Positions 1 through 12,259 of a stretch of 64,000 bases of DNA are shown here, piece by piece; within the stretch, counting starts at the first letter, position 1; every line of letters starts with the position of its first letter. The stretch is from Sabellastarte sp. h YS-2021. Its lineage: Eukaryota > Annelida > Polychaeta > Sabellida > Sabellidae. Below the pieces are notes generated by a model. It was not told the DNA's origin, made no database searches, and was given only the letters and a program-made list of their open reading frames with translations. The stretch spans positions 56,092,255 through 56,156,254 of the forward strand of contig OZ024933.1 of NCBI GenBank assembly GCA_964017235.1, given 5' to 3'. The position numbers and the translations under genes are program-made.

Positions 1-14
1 TGTTGATTAAAAAT

Positions 15-270
15 AACAATTATGGAGCAACAGAAAATACTCAAATAAGCACTTAGGTGACAAAGCTAATGTATTAGATGGTCATAAATAAACAAAAAAA
101 TGTCATTGATTTTTATGATCAGTTTATATAGTGGGGCTGTTAGAGGCCAAAATAAGTCAAAATATGACCTTCTAAGATCCCCAAGAGAGAGAGTTTGCTT
201 GTATTCTGCCTCACCTCAAACTGTCAATACTCAGTGATGAATATTAACAATTCTGGTATTAATGCAACAG
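15..270. repeat. Sub-unit S1 of unit A (first copy of the 256 bp internal duplication)
   Basis: This stretch aligns with 271-526. Anchors: tcataaataaac at 82 and 341; ggggctgttagagg near 132 matched by gggggcgttagagg near 391; atgaccttctaaga near 166 and 421; ttaaaagaccaaaccagcac at 271 (just past this copy's end) and 527. The exact copy offset at the last anchor is 256 bp, with small gaps elsewhere. The duplicates have diverged noticeably, so the duplication is older than the spread of the HORs. Confidence 0.9.
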
Positions 271-526
271 TTAAAAGACCAAACCAGCACTCAATCTAAC
301 AATCTCAAACTGGCAAATTTATGGAAATTGTTTAATTTAGTCATAAATAAACAAAAACTGTCATTGATTTTCATGATGAATTCATATACTGGGGGCGTTA
401 GAGGACATAATTAGACCAAATATGACCTTCTAAGAGCCCCAAGAAAGAGCATACTTGTATTCTTCCTAACCTCAGACTATTAATACCTAGTGATGAACAT
501 TAACTATTTTTGTATTTATGGAAAAG
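271..526. repeat. Sub-unit S2 of unit A (256 bp insert absent from B)
   Basis: Present in nearly every A unit and missing from B units, where ttaaaagaccaaaccagcac occurs once and is followed directly by the downstream frame. It accounts for the whole A-B length difference (1002 minus 746 = 256). It carries the EcoRI site gaattc of each A unit (near 377). It starts and ends in a direct repeat of about 28 bases that is identical at both edges, a natural substrate for loss or gain by recombination. Confidence 0.9.
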
Positions 527-1002
527 TTAAAAGACCAAACCAGCACTCAATGAAATTAGTTGATACCTTGCGAGTTTTGAATCCGCAAAAATGGAAATTT
601 ACTTATTGCACTAGAGTAGATTGTTAAAATATAAAGGCCAGATTTATTTGTTGTGACCCAAGACAGTCATGCTACAGTTACAGAATATTACTGGTGTTAT
701 GGTTATAGATCTGACTATTAATTACAAGTAAACATCTCTGAATCTGGAAGTGTCCAGTGCTCCGGGTGAGAGTTTGCTGGTATTCTTCCTAACATCAGAC
801 TGTCAATGCCAAATGACAGATATTAAATCTTCCCAGTAAGCAAACTCAAGCTGTTACAAATAGACTAAAACTACTTAGAGGTTTTGCGTTTTTATGACCA
901 AGTATTATGATGGGGCTGTTTGATGCTATAAGTGCATAAAATGACCTCCTAAGCCCAGGTATATTTTGCAAGTACACTATTTACCCACAATCCATCAAGG
1001 CC
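527..1002. repeat. Downstream part of unit A: diverged sub-units S3 and S4
   Basis: Two stretches resemble S1 at lower identity. The region near 765-830 (gtgagagtttgctggtattc, then actgtcaatgcc) resembles 188-250 (gagagagtttgcttgtattc, then actgtcaatactc). The region near 894-962 (tatgaccaagtattatgatg, then ggggctgtttgatgctataa and atgacctcctaag) resembles 115-180. I infer that the unit grew from a roughly 250 bp monomer. Sub-unit borders here are approximate because drift and gaps have blurred them. Confidence 0.6.
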
Positions 1003-1582
1003 TGTTGATTAATAATAACAATTATGGAGCAACAGAAAATATCCAAATAAGCCCTTAGGTGACAAAGCTAATGTATTAGATGGTCCTAAATAAACAAAAA
1101 AAATGTCATTGAATTTTATGATTAGTTTATATAGTGGGGCTGTTAGAGGCCAAAATGAGTCAAAATATGACCTTCTAAGATCCCCAAGAGACAGTTTGCT
1201 TGTATTCTGCCTAACCTGAGACTGTCAATACTCAGTGATGAATATTAACAATTCTGGAATTAATGCAACAGTTAAAAGCCCAAACCAGCACTTAATCTAA
1301 CAATCTGAAGCTGGCAAATTTATGGAAATTATGGAATTAGCTGATACTTATTGTACTAGAGTAGTCTATTAAAATGTGAAGGTCATATTTATTTTTTGTG
1401 ACCCCAGATATTCATGCTACAGTTACAGAATATTACTGGTGTTATGGTTATGTTATGATCTGACTATTAATTACAAGTAAACATCTCTGAAGCTGTAAGT
1501 GTCTAGCACCCCGGGAGAGAGTTTACTGGTATTCTGCCTAACACCAGACTGTCAATGACCAATAATTAATATTTAATATCCC

Positions 1583-1602
1583 CAGCTAGGAAACTCTAGC
1601 TG
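1583..1602. repeat. Short perfect inverted repeat in the tail of unit B
   Basis: The B tail holds cagctag-gaaact-ctagctg: a 7 bp perfect stem with a 6-base loop. It recurs once in every B-type tail across the window. In a subgroup (for example near 44503, 46249, 54969, 56715, 59209) the loop reads gtaact but the stem is intact. The equivalent place in A (cagtaagcaaactcaagctg) has lost the symmetry. It could extrude as a small cruciform or hairpin; function is unknown. Confidence 0.85.
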
Positions 1603-1752
1603 TGACAAGTAGGCTAAAACTACGGAGAAGTTGTAGCTTTTTATGACCAAGTGTTATGACGGAGCTGTTAGATGTTATAAGTGCATAAAATTGACATCTT
1701 AAGCGCAAGTATATTTTGTAGGTATGCTATTTACCCACAACCCATCAAGGCC

Positions 1753-3503
1753 TGTTGATTAAAAATAACAATTATGGAGCAACAGAAAATACTCAAATAA
1801 GCACTTAGGTGACAAAGCTAATGTATTAGATGGTCATAAATAAACAAAAAAATGTCATTGATTTTTATGATCAGTTTATATAGTGGGGCTGTTAGAGGCC
1901 AAAATAAGTCAAAATATGACCTTCTAAGATCCCCAAGAGAGAGAGTTTGCTTGTATTCTGCCTCACCTCAAACTGTCAATACTCAGTGATGAATATTAAC
2001 AATTCTGGTATTAATGCAACAGTTAAAAGACCAAACCAGCACTCAATCTAACAATCTCAAACTGGCAAATTTATGGAAATTGTTTAATTTAGTCATAAAT
2101 AAACAAAAACTGTCATTGATTTTCATGATGAATTCATATACTGGGGGCGTTAGAGGACATAATTAGACCAAATATGACCTTCTAAGAGCCCCAAGAAAGA
2201 GCATACTTGTATTCTTCCTAACCTCAGACTATTAATACCTAGTGATGAACATTAACTATTTTTGTATTTATGGAAAAGTTAAAAGACCAAACCAGCACTC
2301 AATGAAATTAGTTGATACCTTGCGAGTTTTGAATCCGCAAAAATGGAAATTTACTTATTGTACTAGAGTAGATTGTTAAAATATAAAGGCCAGATTTATT
2401 TGTTGTGACCCAAGACATTCATGCTACAGTTACAGAATATTACTGGTGTTATGGTTATAGATCTGACTATTAATTACAAGTAAACATCTCTGAATCTGGA
2501 AGTGTCCAGTGCCCCGGGTGAGAGTTTGCTGGTATTCTTCCTAACATCAGACTGTCAATGCCAAATGACAGATATTAAATCTTCCCAGTAAGCAAACTCA
2601 AGCTGTTACAAATAGACTAAAACTACTTAGAGGTTTTGCGTTTTTATGACCAAGTATTATGATGGGGCTGTTTGATGCTATAAGTGCATAAAATGACCTC
2701 CTAAGCCCAGGTATATTTTGCAAGTACGCTATTTACCCACAATCCATCAAGGCCTGTTGATTAATAATAACAATTATGGAGCAACAGAAAATATCCAAAT
2801 AAGCCCTTAGGTGACAAAGCTAATGTATTAGATGGTCCTAAATAAACAAAAAAAAGTCATTGAATTTTATGATCAGTTTATATAGTGGGGCTGTTAGAGG
2901 CCAAAATGAGTCAAAATATGACCTTCTAAGATCCCCAAGAGACAGTTTGCTTGTATTCTGCCTAACCTGAGACTGTCAATACTCAGTGATGAATATTAAC
3001 AATTCTGGAATTAATGCAACAGTTAAAAGCCCAAACCAGCACTTAATCTAACAATCTGAAGCTGGCAAATTTATGGAAATTATGGAATTAGCTGATACTT
3101 ATTGTACTAGAGTAGTCTATTAAAATGTGAAGGTCATATTTATTTTTTGTGACCCCAGATATTCATGCTACAGTTACAGAATATTACTGGTGTTATGGTT
3201 ATGTTATGATCTGACTATTAATTACAAGTAAACATCTCTGAAGCTGTAAGTGTCTAGCACCCCGGGAGAGAGTTTACTGGTATTCTGCCTAACACCAGAC
3301 TGTCAATGACCAATAATTAATATTTAATATCCCCAGCTAGGAAACTCTAGCTGTGACAAGTAGGCTAAAACTACGGAGAAGTTGTAGCTTTTTATGACCA
3401 AGTGTTATGACGGAGCTGTTAGATGTTATAAGTGCATAAAATTGACATCTTAAGCGCAAGTATATTTTGTAGGTATGCTATTTACCCACAACCCATCAAG
3501 GCC
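1753..3503. repeat. A-B dimer copy 2 (A 1753-2754, B 2755-3503)
   Basis: Close to copy 1. A has tacgctattt near 2725 where copy 1 has tacactattt, a CpG-type difference. B lacks one base in the A-run at about 2848 (aaaaaaagtcattg), giving 749 bp. Confidence 0.95.
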
Positions 3504-5255
3504 TGTTGATTAAAAATAACAATTATGGAGCAACAGAAAATACTCAAATAAGCACTTAGGTGACAAAGCTAATGTATTAGATGGTCATAAATAAACAAAA
3601 AAATGTCATTGATTTTTATGATCAGTTTATATAGTGGGGCTGTTAGAGGCCAAAATAAGTCAAAATATGACCTTCTAAGATCCCCAAGAGAGAGAGTTTG
3701 CTTGTATTCTGCCTCACCTCAAACTGTCAATACTCAGTGATGAATATTAACAATTCTGGTATTAATGCAACAGTTAAAAGACCAAACCAGCACTCAATCT
3801 AACAATCTCAAACTGGCAAATTTATGGAAATTGTTTAATTTAGTCATAAATAAACAAAAACTGTCATTGATTTTCATGATGAATTCATATACTGGGGGCG
3901 TTAGAGGACATAATTAGACCAAATATGACCTTCTAAGAGCCCCAAGAAAGAGCATACTTGTATTCTTCCTAACCTCAGACTATTAATACCTAGTGATGAA
4001 CATTAACTATTTTTGTATTTATGGAAAAGTTAAAAGACCAAACCAGCACTCAATGAAATTAGTTGATACCTTGCGAGTTTTGAATCCGCAAAAATGGAAA
4101 TTTACTTATTGTACTAGAGTAGATTGTTAAAATATAAAGGCCAGATTTATTTGTTGTGACCCAAGACAGTCATGCTACAGTTACAGAATATTACTGGTGT
4201 TATGGTTATAGATCTGACTATTAATTACAAGTAAACATCTCTGAATCTGGAAGTGTCCAGTGCCCCGGGTGAGAGTTTGCTGGTATTCTTCCTAACATCA
4301 GACTGTCAATGCCAAATGACAGATATTAAATCTTCCCAGTAAGCAAACTCAAGCTGTTACAAATAGACTAAAACTACTTAGAGGTTTTGCGTTTTTATGA
4401 CCAAGTATTATGATGGGGCTGTTTGATGCTATAAGTGCATAAAATGACCTCCTAAGCCCAGGTATATTTTGTAAGTACACTATTTACCCACAATCCATCA
4501 AGGCCTGTTGATTAATAATAACAATTATGGAGCAACAGAAAATATCCAAATAAGCCCTTAGGTGACAAAGCTAATGTATTAGATGGTCCTAAATAAACAA
4601 AAAAAAATGTCATTGAATTTCATGATCAGTTTATATAGTGGGGCTGTTAGAGGCCAAAATGAGTCAAAATATGACCTTCTAAGATCCCCAAGAGACAGTT
4701 TGCTTGTATTCTGCCTAACCTGAGACTGTCAATACTCAGTGATGAATATTAACAATTCTGGAATTAATGCAACAGTTAAAGCCCAAACCAGCACTTAATC
4801 TAACAATCTGAAGCTGGCAAATTTATGGAAATTATGGAATTAGCTGATACTTATTGTACTAGAGTAGTCTATTAAAATGTGAAGGTCATATTTATTTTTT
4901 GTGACCCCAGATATTCATGCTACAGTTACAGAATATTACTGGTGTTATGGTTATGTTATGATCTGACTATTAATTACAAGTAAACATCTCTGAAGCTGTA
5001 AGTGTCTAGCACCCCGGGAGAGAGTTTACTGGTATTCTGCCTAACACCAGACTGTCAATGACCAATAATTAATATTTAATATCCCCAGCTAGGAAACTCT
5101 AGCTGTGACAAGTAGGCTAAAACTACGGAGAAGTTGTAGCTTTTTATGACCAAGTGTTATGACGGAGCTGTTAGATGTTATAAGTGCATAAAATTGACAT
5201 CTTAAGCGCAAGTATATTTTGTAGGTATGCTATTTACCCACAACCCATCAAGGCC
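3504..5255. repeat. A-B dimer copy 3 (A 3504-4505, B 4506-5255)
   Basis: A shares agacagtcat (near 4165) with copy 1. B reads gaatttcatgatc near 4616 and has lost one A in gttaaagccc near 4775, compensated by one extra A in the A-run near 4600. Confidence 0.95.
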
Positions 5256-7007
5256 TGTTGATTAAAAATAACAATTATGGAGCAACAGAAAATACTCAAA
5301 TAAGCACTTAGGTGACAAAGCTAATGTATTAGATGGTCATAAATAAACAAAAAAATGTCATTGATTTTTATGATCAGTTTATATAGTGGGGCTGTTAGAG
5401 GCCAAAATAAGTCAAAATATGACCTTCTAAGATCCCCAAGAGAGAGAGTTTGCTTGTATTCTGCCTTACCTCAAACTGTCAATACTCAGTGATGAATATT
5501 AACAATTCTGGTATTAATGCAACAGTTAAAAGACCAAACCAGCACTCAATCTAACAATCTCAAACTGGCAAATTTATGGAAATTGTTTAATTTAGTCATA
5601 AATAAACAAAAACTGTCATTGATTTTCATGATGAATTCATATACTGGGGGCGTTAGAGGACATAATTAGACCAAATATGACCTTCTAAGAGCCCCAAGAA
5701 AGAGCATACTTGTATTCTTCCTAACCTCAGACTATTAATACCTAGTGATGAACATTAACTATTTTTGTATTTATGGAAAAGTTAAAAGACCAAACCAGCA
5801 CTCAATGAAATTAGTTGATACCTTGCGAGTTTTGAATCCGCAAAAATGGAAATTTACTTATTGTACTAGAGTAGATTGTTAAAATATAAAGGCCAGATTC
5901 ATTTGTTGTGACCCAAGACATTCATGCTACAGTTACAGAATATTACTGGTGTTATGGTTATAGATCTGACTATTAATTACAAGTAAACATCTCTGAATCT
6001 GGAAGTGTCCAGTGCCCCGGGTGAGAGTTTGCTGGTATTCTTCCTAACATCAGACTGTCAATGCCAAATGACAGATATTAAATCTTCCCAGTAAGCAAAC
6101 TCAAGCTGTTACAAATAGACTAAAACTACTTAGAGGTTTTGCGTTTTTATGACCAAGTATTATGATGGGGCTGTTTGATGCTATAAGTGCATAAAATGAC
6201 CTCCTAAGCCCAGGTATATTTTGCAAGTACGCTATTTACCCACAATCCATCAAGGCCTGTTGATTAATAATAACAATTATGGAGCAACAGAAAATATCCA
6301 AATAAGCCCTTAGGTGACAAAGCTAATGTATTAGATGGTCCTACATAAACAAAAAAAATGTCATTGAATTTTATGATCGGTTTATATAGTGGGGCTGTTA
6401 GAGGCCAAAATGAGTCAAAATATGACCTTCTAAGATCCCCAAGAGACAGTTTGCTTGTATTCTGCCTAACCTGAGACTGTCAATACTCAGTGATGAATAT
6501 TAACAATTCTGGAATTAATGCAACAGTTAAAAGCCCAAACCAGCACTTAATCTAACAATCTGAAGCTGGCAAATTTATGGAAATTATGCAATTAGCTGAT
6601 ACTTATTGTACTAGTGTAGTCTATCAAAATGTGAAGGTCATATTTATTTTTTGTGACCCCAGATATTCATGCTACAGTTACAGAATATTACTGGTGTTAT
6701 GGTTATGTTATGATCTGACTATTAATTACAAGTAAACATCTCTGAAGCTGTAAGTGTCTAGCACCCCGGGAGAGAGTTTACTGGTATTCTGCCTAACATC
6801 AGACTGTCAATGACCAATAATTAATATTTAATATCCCCAGCTAGGAAACTCTAGCTGTGACAAGTAGGCTAAAACTACGGAGAAGTTGTAGCTTTTTATG
6901 ACCAAGTGTTATGACGGAGCTGTTAGATGCTATAAGTGCATAAAATTGACATCTTAAGCGCAAGTATATTTTCTAGGTATGCTATTTACCCACAACCCAT
7001 CAAGGCC
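5256..7007. repeat. A-B dimer copy 4 (A 5256-6257, B 6258-7007)
   Basis: First copy with gccttacctc and gattcatttg in A. B introduces a variant cluster shared with the next two copies: ctacataaac near 6342, ggtttatata near 6378, atgcaattagc near 6587, actagtgtag near 6611 and ctatcaaaatg near 6621. The cluster marks a local amplification. Confidence 0.95.
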
Positions 7008-8759
7008 TGTTGATTAAAAATAACAATTATGGAGCAACAGAAAATACTCAAATAAGCACTTAGGTGACAAAGCTAATGTATTAGATGGTCATAAATAAAC
7101 AAAAAAATGTCATTGATTTTTATGATCAGTTTATATAGTGGGGCTGTTAGAGGCCAAAATAAGTCAAAATATGACCTTCTAAGATCCCCAAGAGAGAGAG
7201 TTTGCTTGTATTCTGCCTCACCTCAAACTGTCAATACTCAGTGATGAATATTAACAATTCTGGTATTAATGCAACAGTTAAAAGACCAAACCAGCACTCA
7301 ATCTAACAATCTCAAACTGGCAAATTTATGGAAATTGTTTAATTTAGTCATAAATAAACAAAAACTGTCATTGATTTTCATGATGAATTCATATACTGGG
7401 GGCGTTAGAGGACATAATTAGACCAAATATGACCTTCTAAGAGCCCCAAGAAAGAGCATACTTGTATTCTTCCTAACCTCAGACTATTAATACCTAGTGA
7501 TGAACATTAACTATTTTTGTATTTATGGAAAAGTTAAAAGACCAAACCAGCACTCAATGAAATTAGTTGATACCTTGCGAGTTTTGAATCCGCAAAAATG
7601 GAAATTTACTTATTGTACTAGAGTAGATTGTTAAAATATAAAGGCCAGATTCATTTGTTGTGACCCAAGACATTCATGCTACAGTTACAGAATATTACTG
7701 GTGTTATGGTTATAGATCTGACTATTAATTACAAGTAAACATCTCTGAATCTGGAAGTGTCCAGTGCCCCGGGTGAGAGTTTGCTGGTATTCTTCCTAAC
7801 ATCAGACTGTCAATGCCAAATGACAGATATTAAATCTTCCCAGTAAGCAAACTCAAGCTGTTACAAATAGACTAAAACTACTTAGAGGTTTTGCGTTTTT
7901 ATGACCAAGTATTATGATGGGGCTGTTTGATGCTATAAGTGCATAAAATGACCTCCTAAGCCCAGGTATATTTTGCAAGTACGCTATTTACCCACAATCC
8001 ATCAAGGCCTGTTGATTAATAATAACAATTATGGAGCAACAGAAAATATCCAAATAAGCCCTTAGGTGACAAAGCTAATGTATTAGATGGTCCTACATAA
8101 ACAAAAAAAATGTCATTGAATTTTATGATTGGTTTATATAGTGGGGCTGTTAGAGGCCAAAATGAGTCAAAATATGACCTTCTAAGATCCCCAAGAGACA
8201 GTTTGCTTGTATTCTGCCTAACCTGAGACTGTCAATACTCAGTGATGAATATTAACAATTCTGGAATTAATGCAACAGTTAAAAGCCCAAACCAGCACTT
8301 AATCTAACAATCTGAAGCTGGCAAATTTATGGAAATTATGCAATTAGCTGATACCTATTGTACTAGTGTAGTCTATCAAAATGTGAAGGTCATATTTATT
8401 TTTTGTGACCCCAGATATTCATGCTACAGTTACAGAATATTACTGGTGTTATGGTTATGTTATGATCTGACTATTAATTACAAGTAAACATCTCTGAAGC
8501 TGTAAGTGTCTAGCACCCCGGGAGAGAGTTTACTGGTATTCTGCCTAACATCAAACTGTCAATGACCAATAATTAATATTTAATATCCCCAGCTAGGAAA
8601 CTCTAGCTGTGACAAGTAGGCTAAAACTACGGAGAAGTTGTAGCTTTTTATGACCAAGTGTTATGACGGAGCTGTTAGATGCTATAAGTGCATAAAATTG
8701 ACATCTTAAGTGCAAGTATATTTTCTAGGTATGCTATTTACCCACAACCCATCAAGGCC
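7008..8759. repeat. A-B dimer copy 5 (A 7008-8009, B 8010-8759)
   Basis: B continues the variant cluster of copy 4 but with gattggttta (near 8127) in place of gatcggttta, and ttaagtgcaag near 8707 in place of ttaagcgcaag. Both are C to T changes at CpG sites. Confidence 0.95.
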
Positions 8760-10511
8760 TGTTGATTAAAAATAACAATTATGGAGCAACAGAAAATACT
8801 CAAATAAGCACTTAGGTGACAAAGCTAATGTATTAGATGGTCATAAATAAACAAAAAAATGTCATTGATTTTTATGATCAGTTTATATAGTGGGGCTGTT
8901 AGAGGCCAAAATAAGTCAAAATATGACCTTCTAAGATCCCCAAGAGAGAGAGTTTGCTTGTATTCTGCCTTACCTCAAACTGTCAATACTCAGTGATGAA
9001 TATTAACTATTCTGGTATTAAAGCAACAGTTAAAAGACCAAACCAGCACTCAATCTAACAATCTCAAACTGGCAAATTTATGGAAATTGTTTAATTTAGT
9101 CATAAATAAACAAAAACTGTCATTGATTTTCATGATGAATTCATATACTGGGGGCGTTAGAGGACATAATTAGACCAAATATGACCTTCTAAGAGCCCCA
9201 AGAAAGAGCATACTTGTATTCTTCCTAACCTCAGACTATTAATACCTAGTGATGAACATTAACTATTTTTGTATTTATGGAAAAGTTAAAAGACCAAACC
9301 AGCACTCAATGAAATTAGTTGATACCTTGCGAGTTTTGAATCCGCAAAAATGGAAATTTACTTATTGTACTAGAGTAGATTGTTAAAATATAAAGGCCAG
9401 ATTCATTTGTTGTGACCCAAGACATTCATGCTACAGTTACAGAATATTACTGGTGTTATGGTTATAGATCTGACTATTAATTACAAGTAAACATCTCTGA
9501 ATCTGGAAGTGTCCAGTGCCCCGGGTGAGAGTTTGCTGGTATTCTTCCTAACATCAGACTGTCAATGCCAAATGACAGATATTAAATCTTCCCAGTAAGC
9601 AAACTCAAGCTGTTACAAATAGACTAAAACTACTTAGAGGTTTTGCGTTTTTATGACCAAGTATTATGATGGGGCTGTTTGATGCTATAAGTGCATAAAA
9701 TGACCTCCTAAGCCCAGGTATATTTTGCAAGTACGCTATTTACCCACAATCCATCAAGGCCTGTTGATTAATAACAACAATTATGGAGCAACAGAAAATA
9801 TCCAAATAAGCCCTTAGGTGACAAAGCTAATGTATTAGATGGTCCTACATAAACAAAAAAAATGTCATTGAATTTTATGATTGGTTTATATAGTGGGGCT
9901 GTTAGAGGCCAAAATGAGTCAAAATATGACCTTCTAAGATCCCCAAGAGACAGTTTGCTTGTATTCTGCCTAACCTGAGACTGTCAATACTCAGTGATGA
10001 ATATTAACAATTCTGGAATTAATGCAACAGTTAAAAGCCCAAACCAGCACTTAATCTAACAATCTGAAGCTGGCAAATTTATGGAAATTATGCAATTAGC
10101 TGATACTTATTGTACTAGTGTAGTCTATCAAAATGTGAAGGTCATATTTATTTTTTGTGACCCCAGATATTCATGCTACAGTTACAGAATATTACTGGTG
10201 TTATGGTTATGTTATGATCTGACTATTAATTACAAGTAAACATCTCTGAAGCTGTAAGTGTCTAGCACCCCGGGAGAGAGTTTACTGGTATTCTGCCTAA
10301 CATCAAACTGTCAATGACCAATAATTAATATTTAATATCCCCAGCTAGGAAACTCTAGCTGTGACAAGTAGGCTAAAACTACGGAGAAGTTGTAGCTTTT
10401 TATGACCAAGTGTTATGACGGAGCTGTTAGATGCTATAAGTGCATAAAATTGACATCTTAAGTGCAAGTATATTTTCTAGGTATGCTATTTACCCACAAC
10501 CCATCAAGGCC
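8760..10511. repeat. A-B dimer copy 6 (A 8760-9761, B 9762-10511)
   Basis: A gains tattaactattctggtatt followed by aaagc near 9001-9023. B matches copy 5 (gattggttta, ttaagtgcaag) and begins tgttgattaataacaac, a private change. Confidence 0.95.
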
Positions 10512-12259
10512 TGTTGATTAAAAATAACAATTATGGAGCAACAGAAAATACTCAAATAAGCACTTAGGTGACAAAGCTAATGTATTAGATGGTCATAAAT
10601 AAACAAAAAAATGTCATTGATTTTTATGATCAGTTTATATAGTGGGGCTGTTAGAGGCCAAAATAAGTCAAAATATGACCTTCTAAGATCCCCAAGAGAG
10701 AGAGTTTGCTTGTATTCTGCCTTACCTCAAACTGTCAATACTCAGTGATGACTATTAACTATTCTGGTATTAAAGCAACAGTTAAAAGACCAAACCAGCA
10801 CTCAATCTAACAATCTCAAACTGGCAAATTTATGGAAATTGTTTAATTTAGTCATAAATAAACAAAAACTGTCATTGATTTTCATGATGAATTCATATAC
10901 TGGGGGCGTTAGAGGACATAATTAGACCAAATATGACCTTCTAAGAGCCCCAAGAAAGAGCATACTTGTATTCTTCCTAACCTCAGACTATTAATACCTA
11001 GTGATGAACATTAACTATTTTTGTATTTATGGAAAAGTTAAAAGACCAAACCAGCACTCAATGAAATTAGTTGATACCTTGCGAGTTTTGAATCCGCAAA
11101 AATGGAAATTTACTTATTGTACTAGAGTAGATTGTTAAAATATAAAGGCCAGATTCATTTGTTGTGACCCAAGACATTCATGCTACAGTTACAGAATATT
11201 ACTGGTGTTATGGTTATAGATCTGACTATTAATTACAAGTAAACATCTCTGAATCTGGAAGTGTCCAGTGCCCCGGGTGAGAGTTTGCTGGTATTCTTCC
11301 TAACATCAGACTGTCAATGCCAAATGACAGATATTAAATCTTCCCAGTAAGCAAACTCAAGCTGTTACAAATAGACTAAAACTACTTAGAGGTTTTGCGT
11401 TTTTTTGACCAAGTATTATGATGGGGCTGTTTGATGCTATAAGTGCATAAAATGATCTCCTAAGCCCAGGTATATTTTGCAAGTACACTATTTACCCACA
11501 ATCCATCAAGGCCTGTTGATTAATAATAACAATTATGGAGCAACAGAAAATATCCAAATAAGCCCTTAGGTGACAAAGCTAATGTATTAGATGGTCCTAA
11601 ATAAACAAAAAAAATGTCATTGAATTTTATGATCAGTTTATATAGTGGGGCTGTTAGAGGCCAAAATGAGTCAAAATATGACCTTCTAAGATCCCCAAGA
11701 GACAGTTTGCTTGTATTCTGCCTAACCTGAGACTGTCAATACTCAGTGATGAATATTAACAATTCTGGAATTAATGCAACAGTTAAAAGACCAAACCAGC
11801 ACTTAATCTAACAATCTGAAGCTGGCAAATTTATGGAAATTATGGAATTAGCTGATACTTATTGTACTAGAGTAGTCTATTAAAACGTGAAGGTCATATT
11901 TATTTTTTGTGACCCCAGATATTCATGCTACAGTTACAAAATATTACTGGTGTTATAGTTATAGATCTGACTATTAATTACAAGTAAACATCTCTGAATC
12001 TGGAAGTGTCTAGCACCCCGGGAGAGAGTTTACTGGTATTCTGCCTAACATCAGACTGTCAATGACCAATAATTAATATTTAATATCCCCAGCTAGGAAA
12101 CTCTAGCTGTGACAAGTAGGCTAAAACTACGGAGAAGTTGTAGCTTTTTATGACCAAGTGTTATGACGGAGCTGTTAGATGCTATAAGTGCATAAAATTG
12201 ACATCTTAAGCGCAAGTATATTTTCTAGGTATGCTATTTACCCACAACCCACCAAGGCC
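10512..12259. repeat. A-B dimer copy 7 (A 10512-11513, B 11514-12259)
   Basis: A shares the aaagc variant of copy 6. B is the first unit of the 746 bp form, with gttatagatctgac near 11958. It carries an A-like stretch (tctgaatctggaagtg, near 11991-12008) followed at once by B sequence (tctagcacccc). That mosaic suggests conversion from an A unit or a double exchange. Confidence 0.93.

Larger units (their letters stand above)
1..1752. repeat. A-B dimer copy 1 (A 1-1002, B 1003-1752)
   Basis: Used as the reference copy. The A unit has private variants: attgcactagag near 607, agacagtcat near 661, and gtgctccggg near 757 in place of gccccggg. B has gattagttta near 1119, where most B units read gatcagttta. 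Confidence 0.95.
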
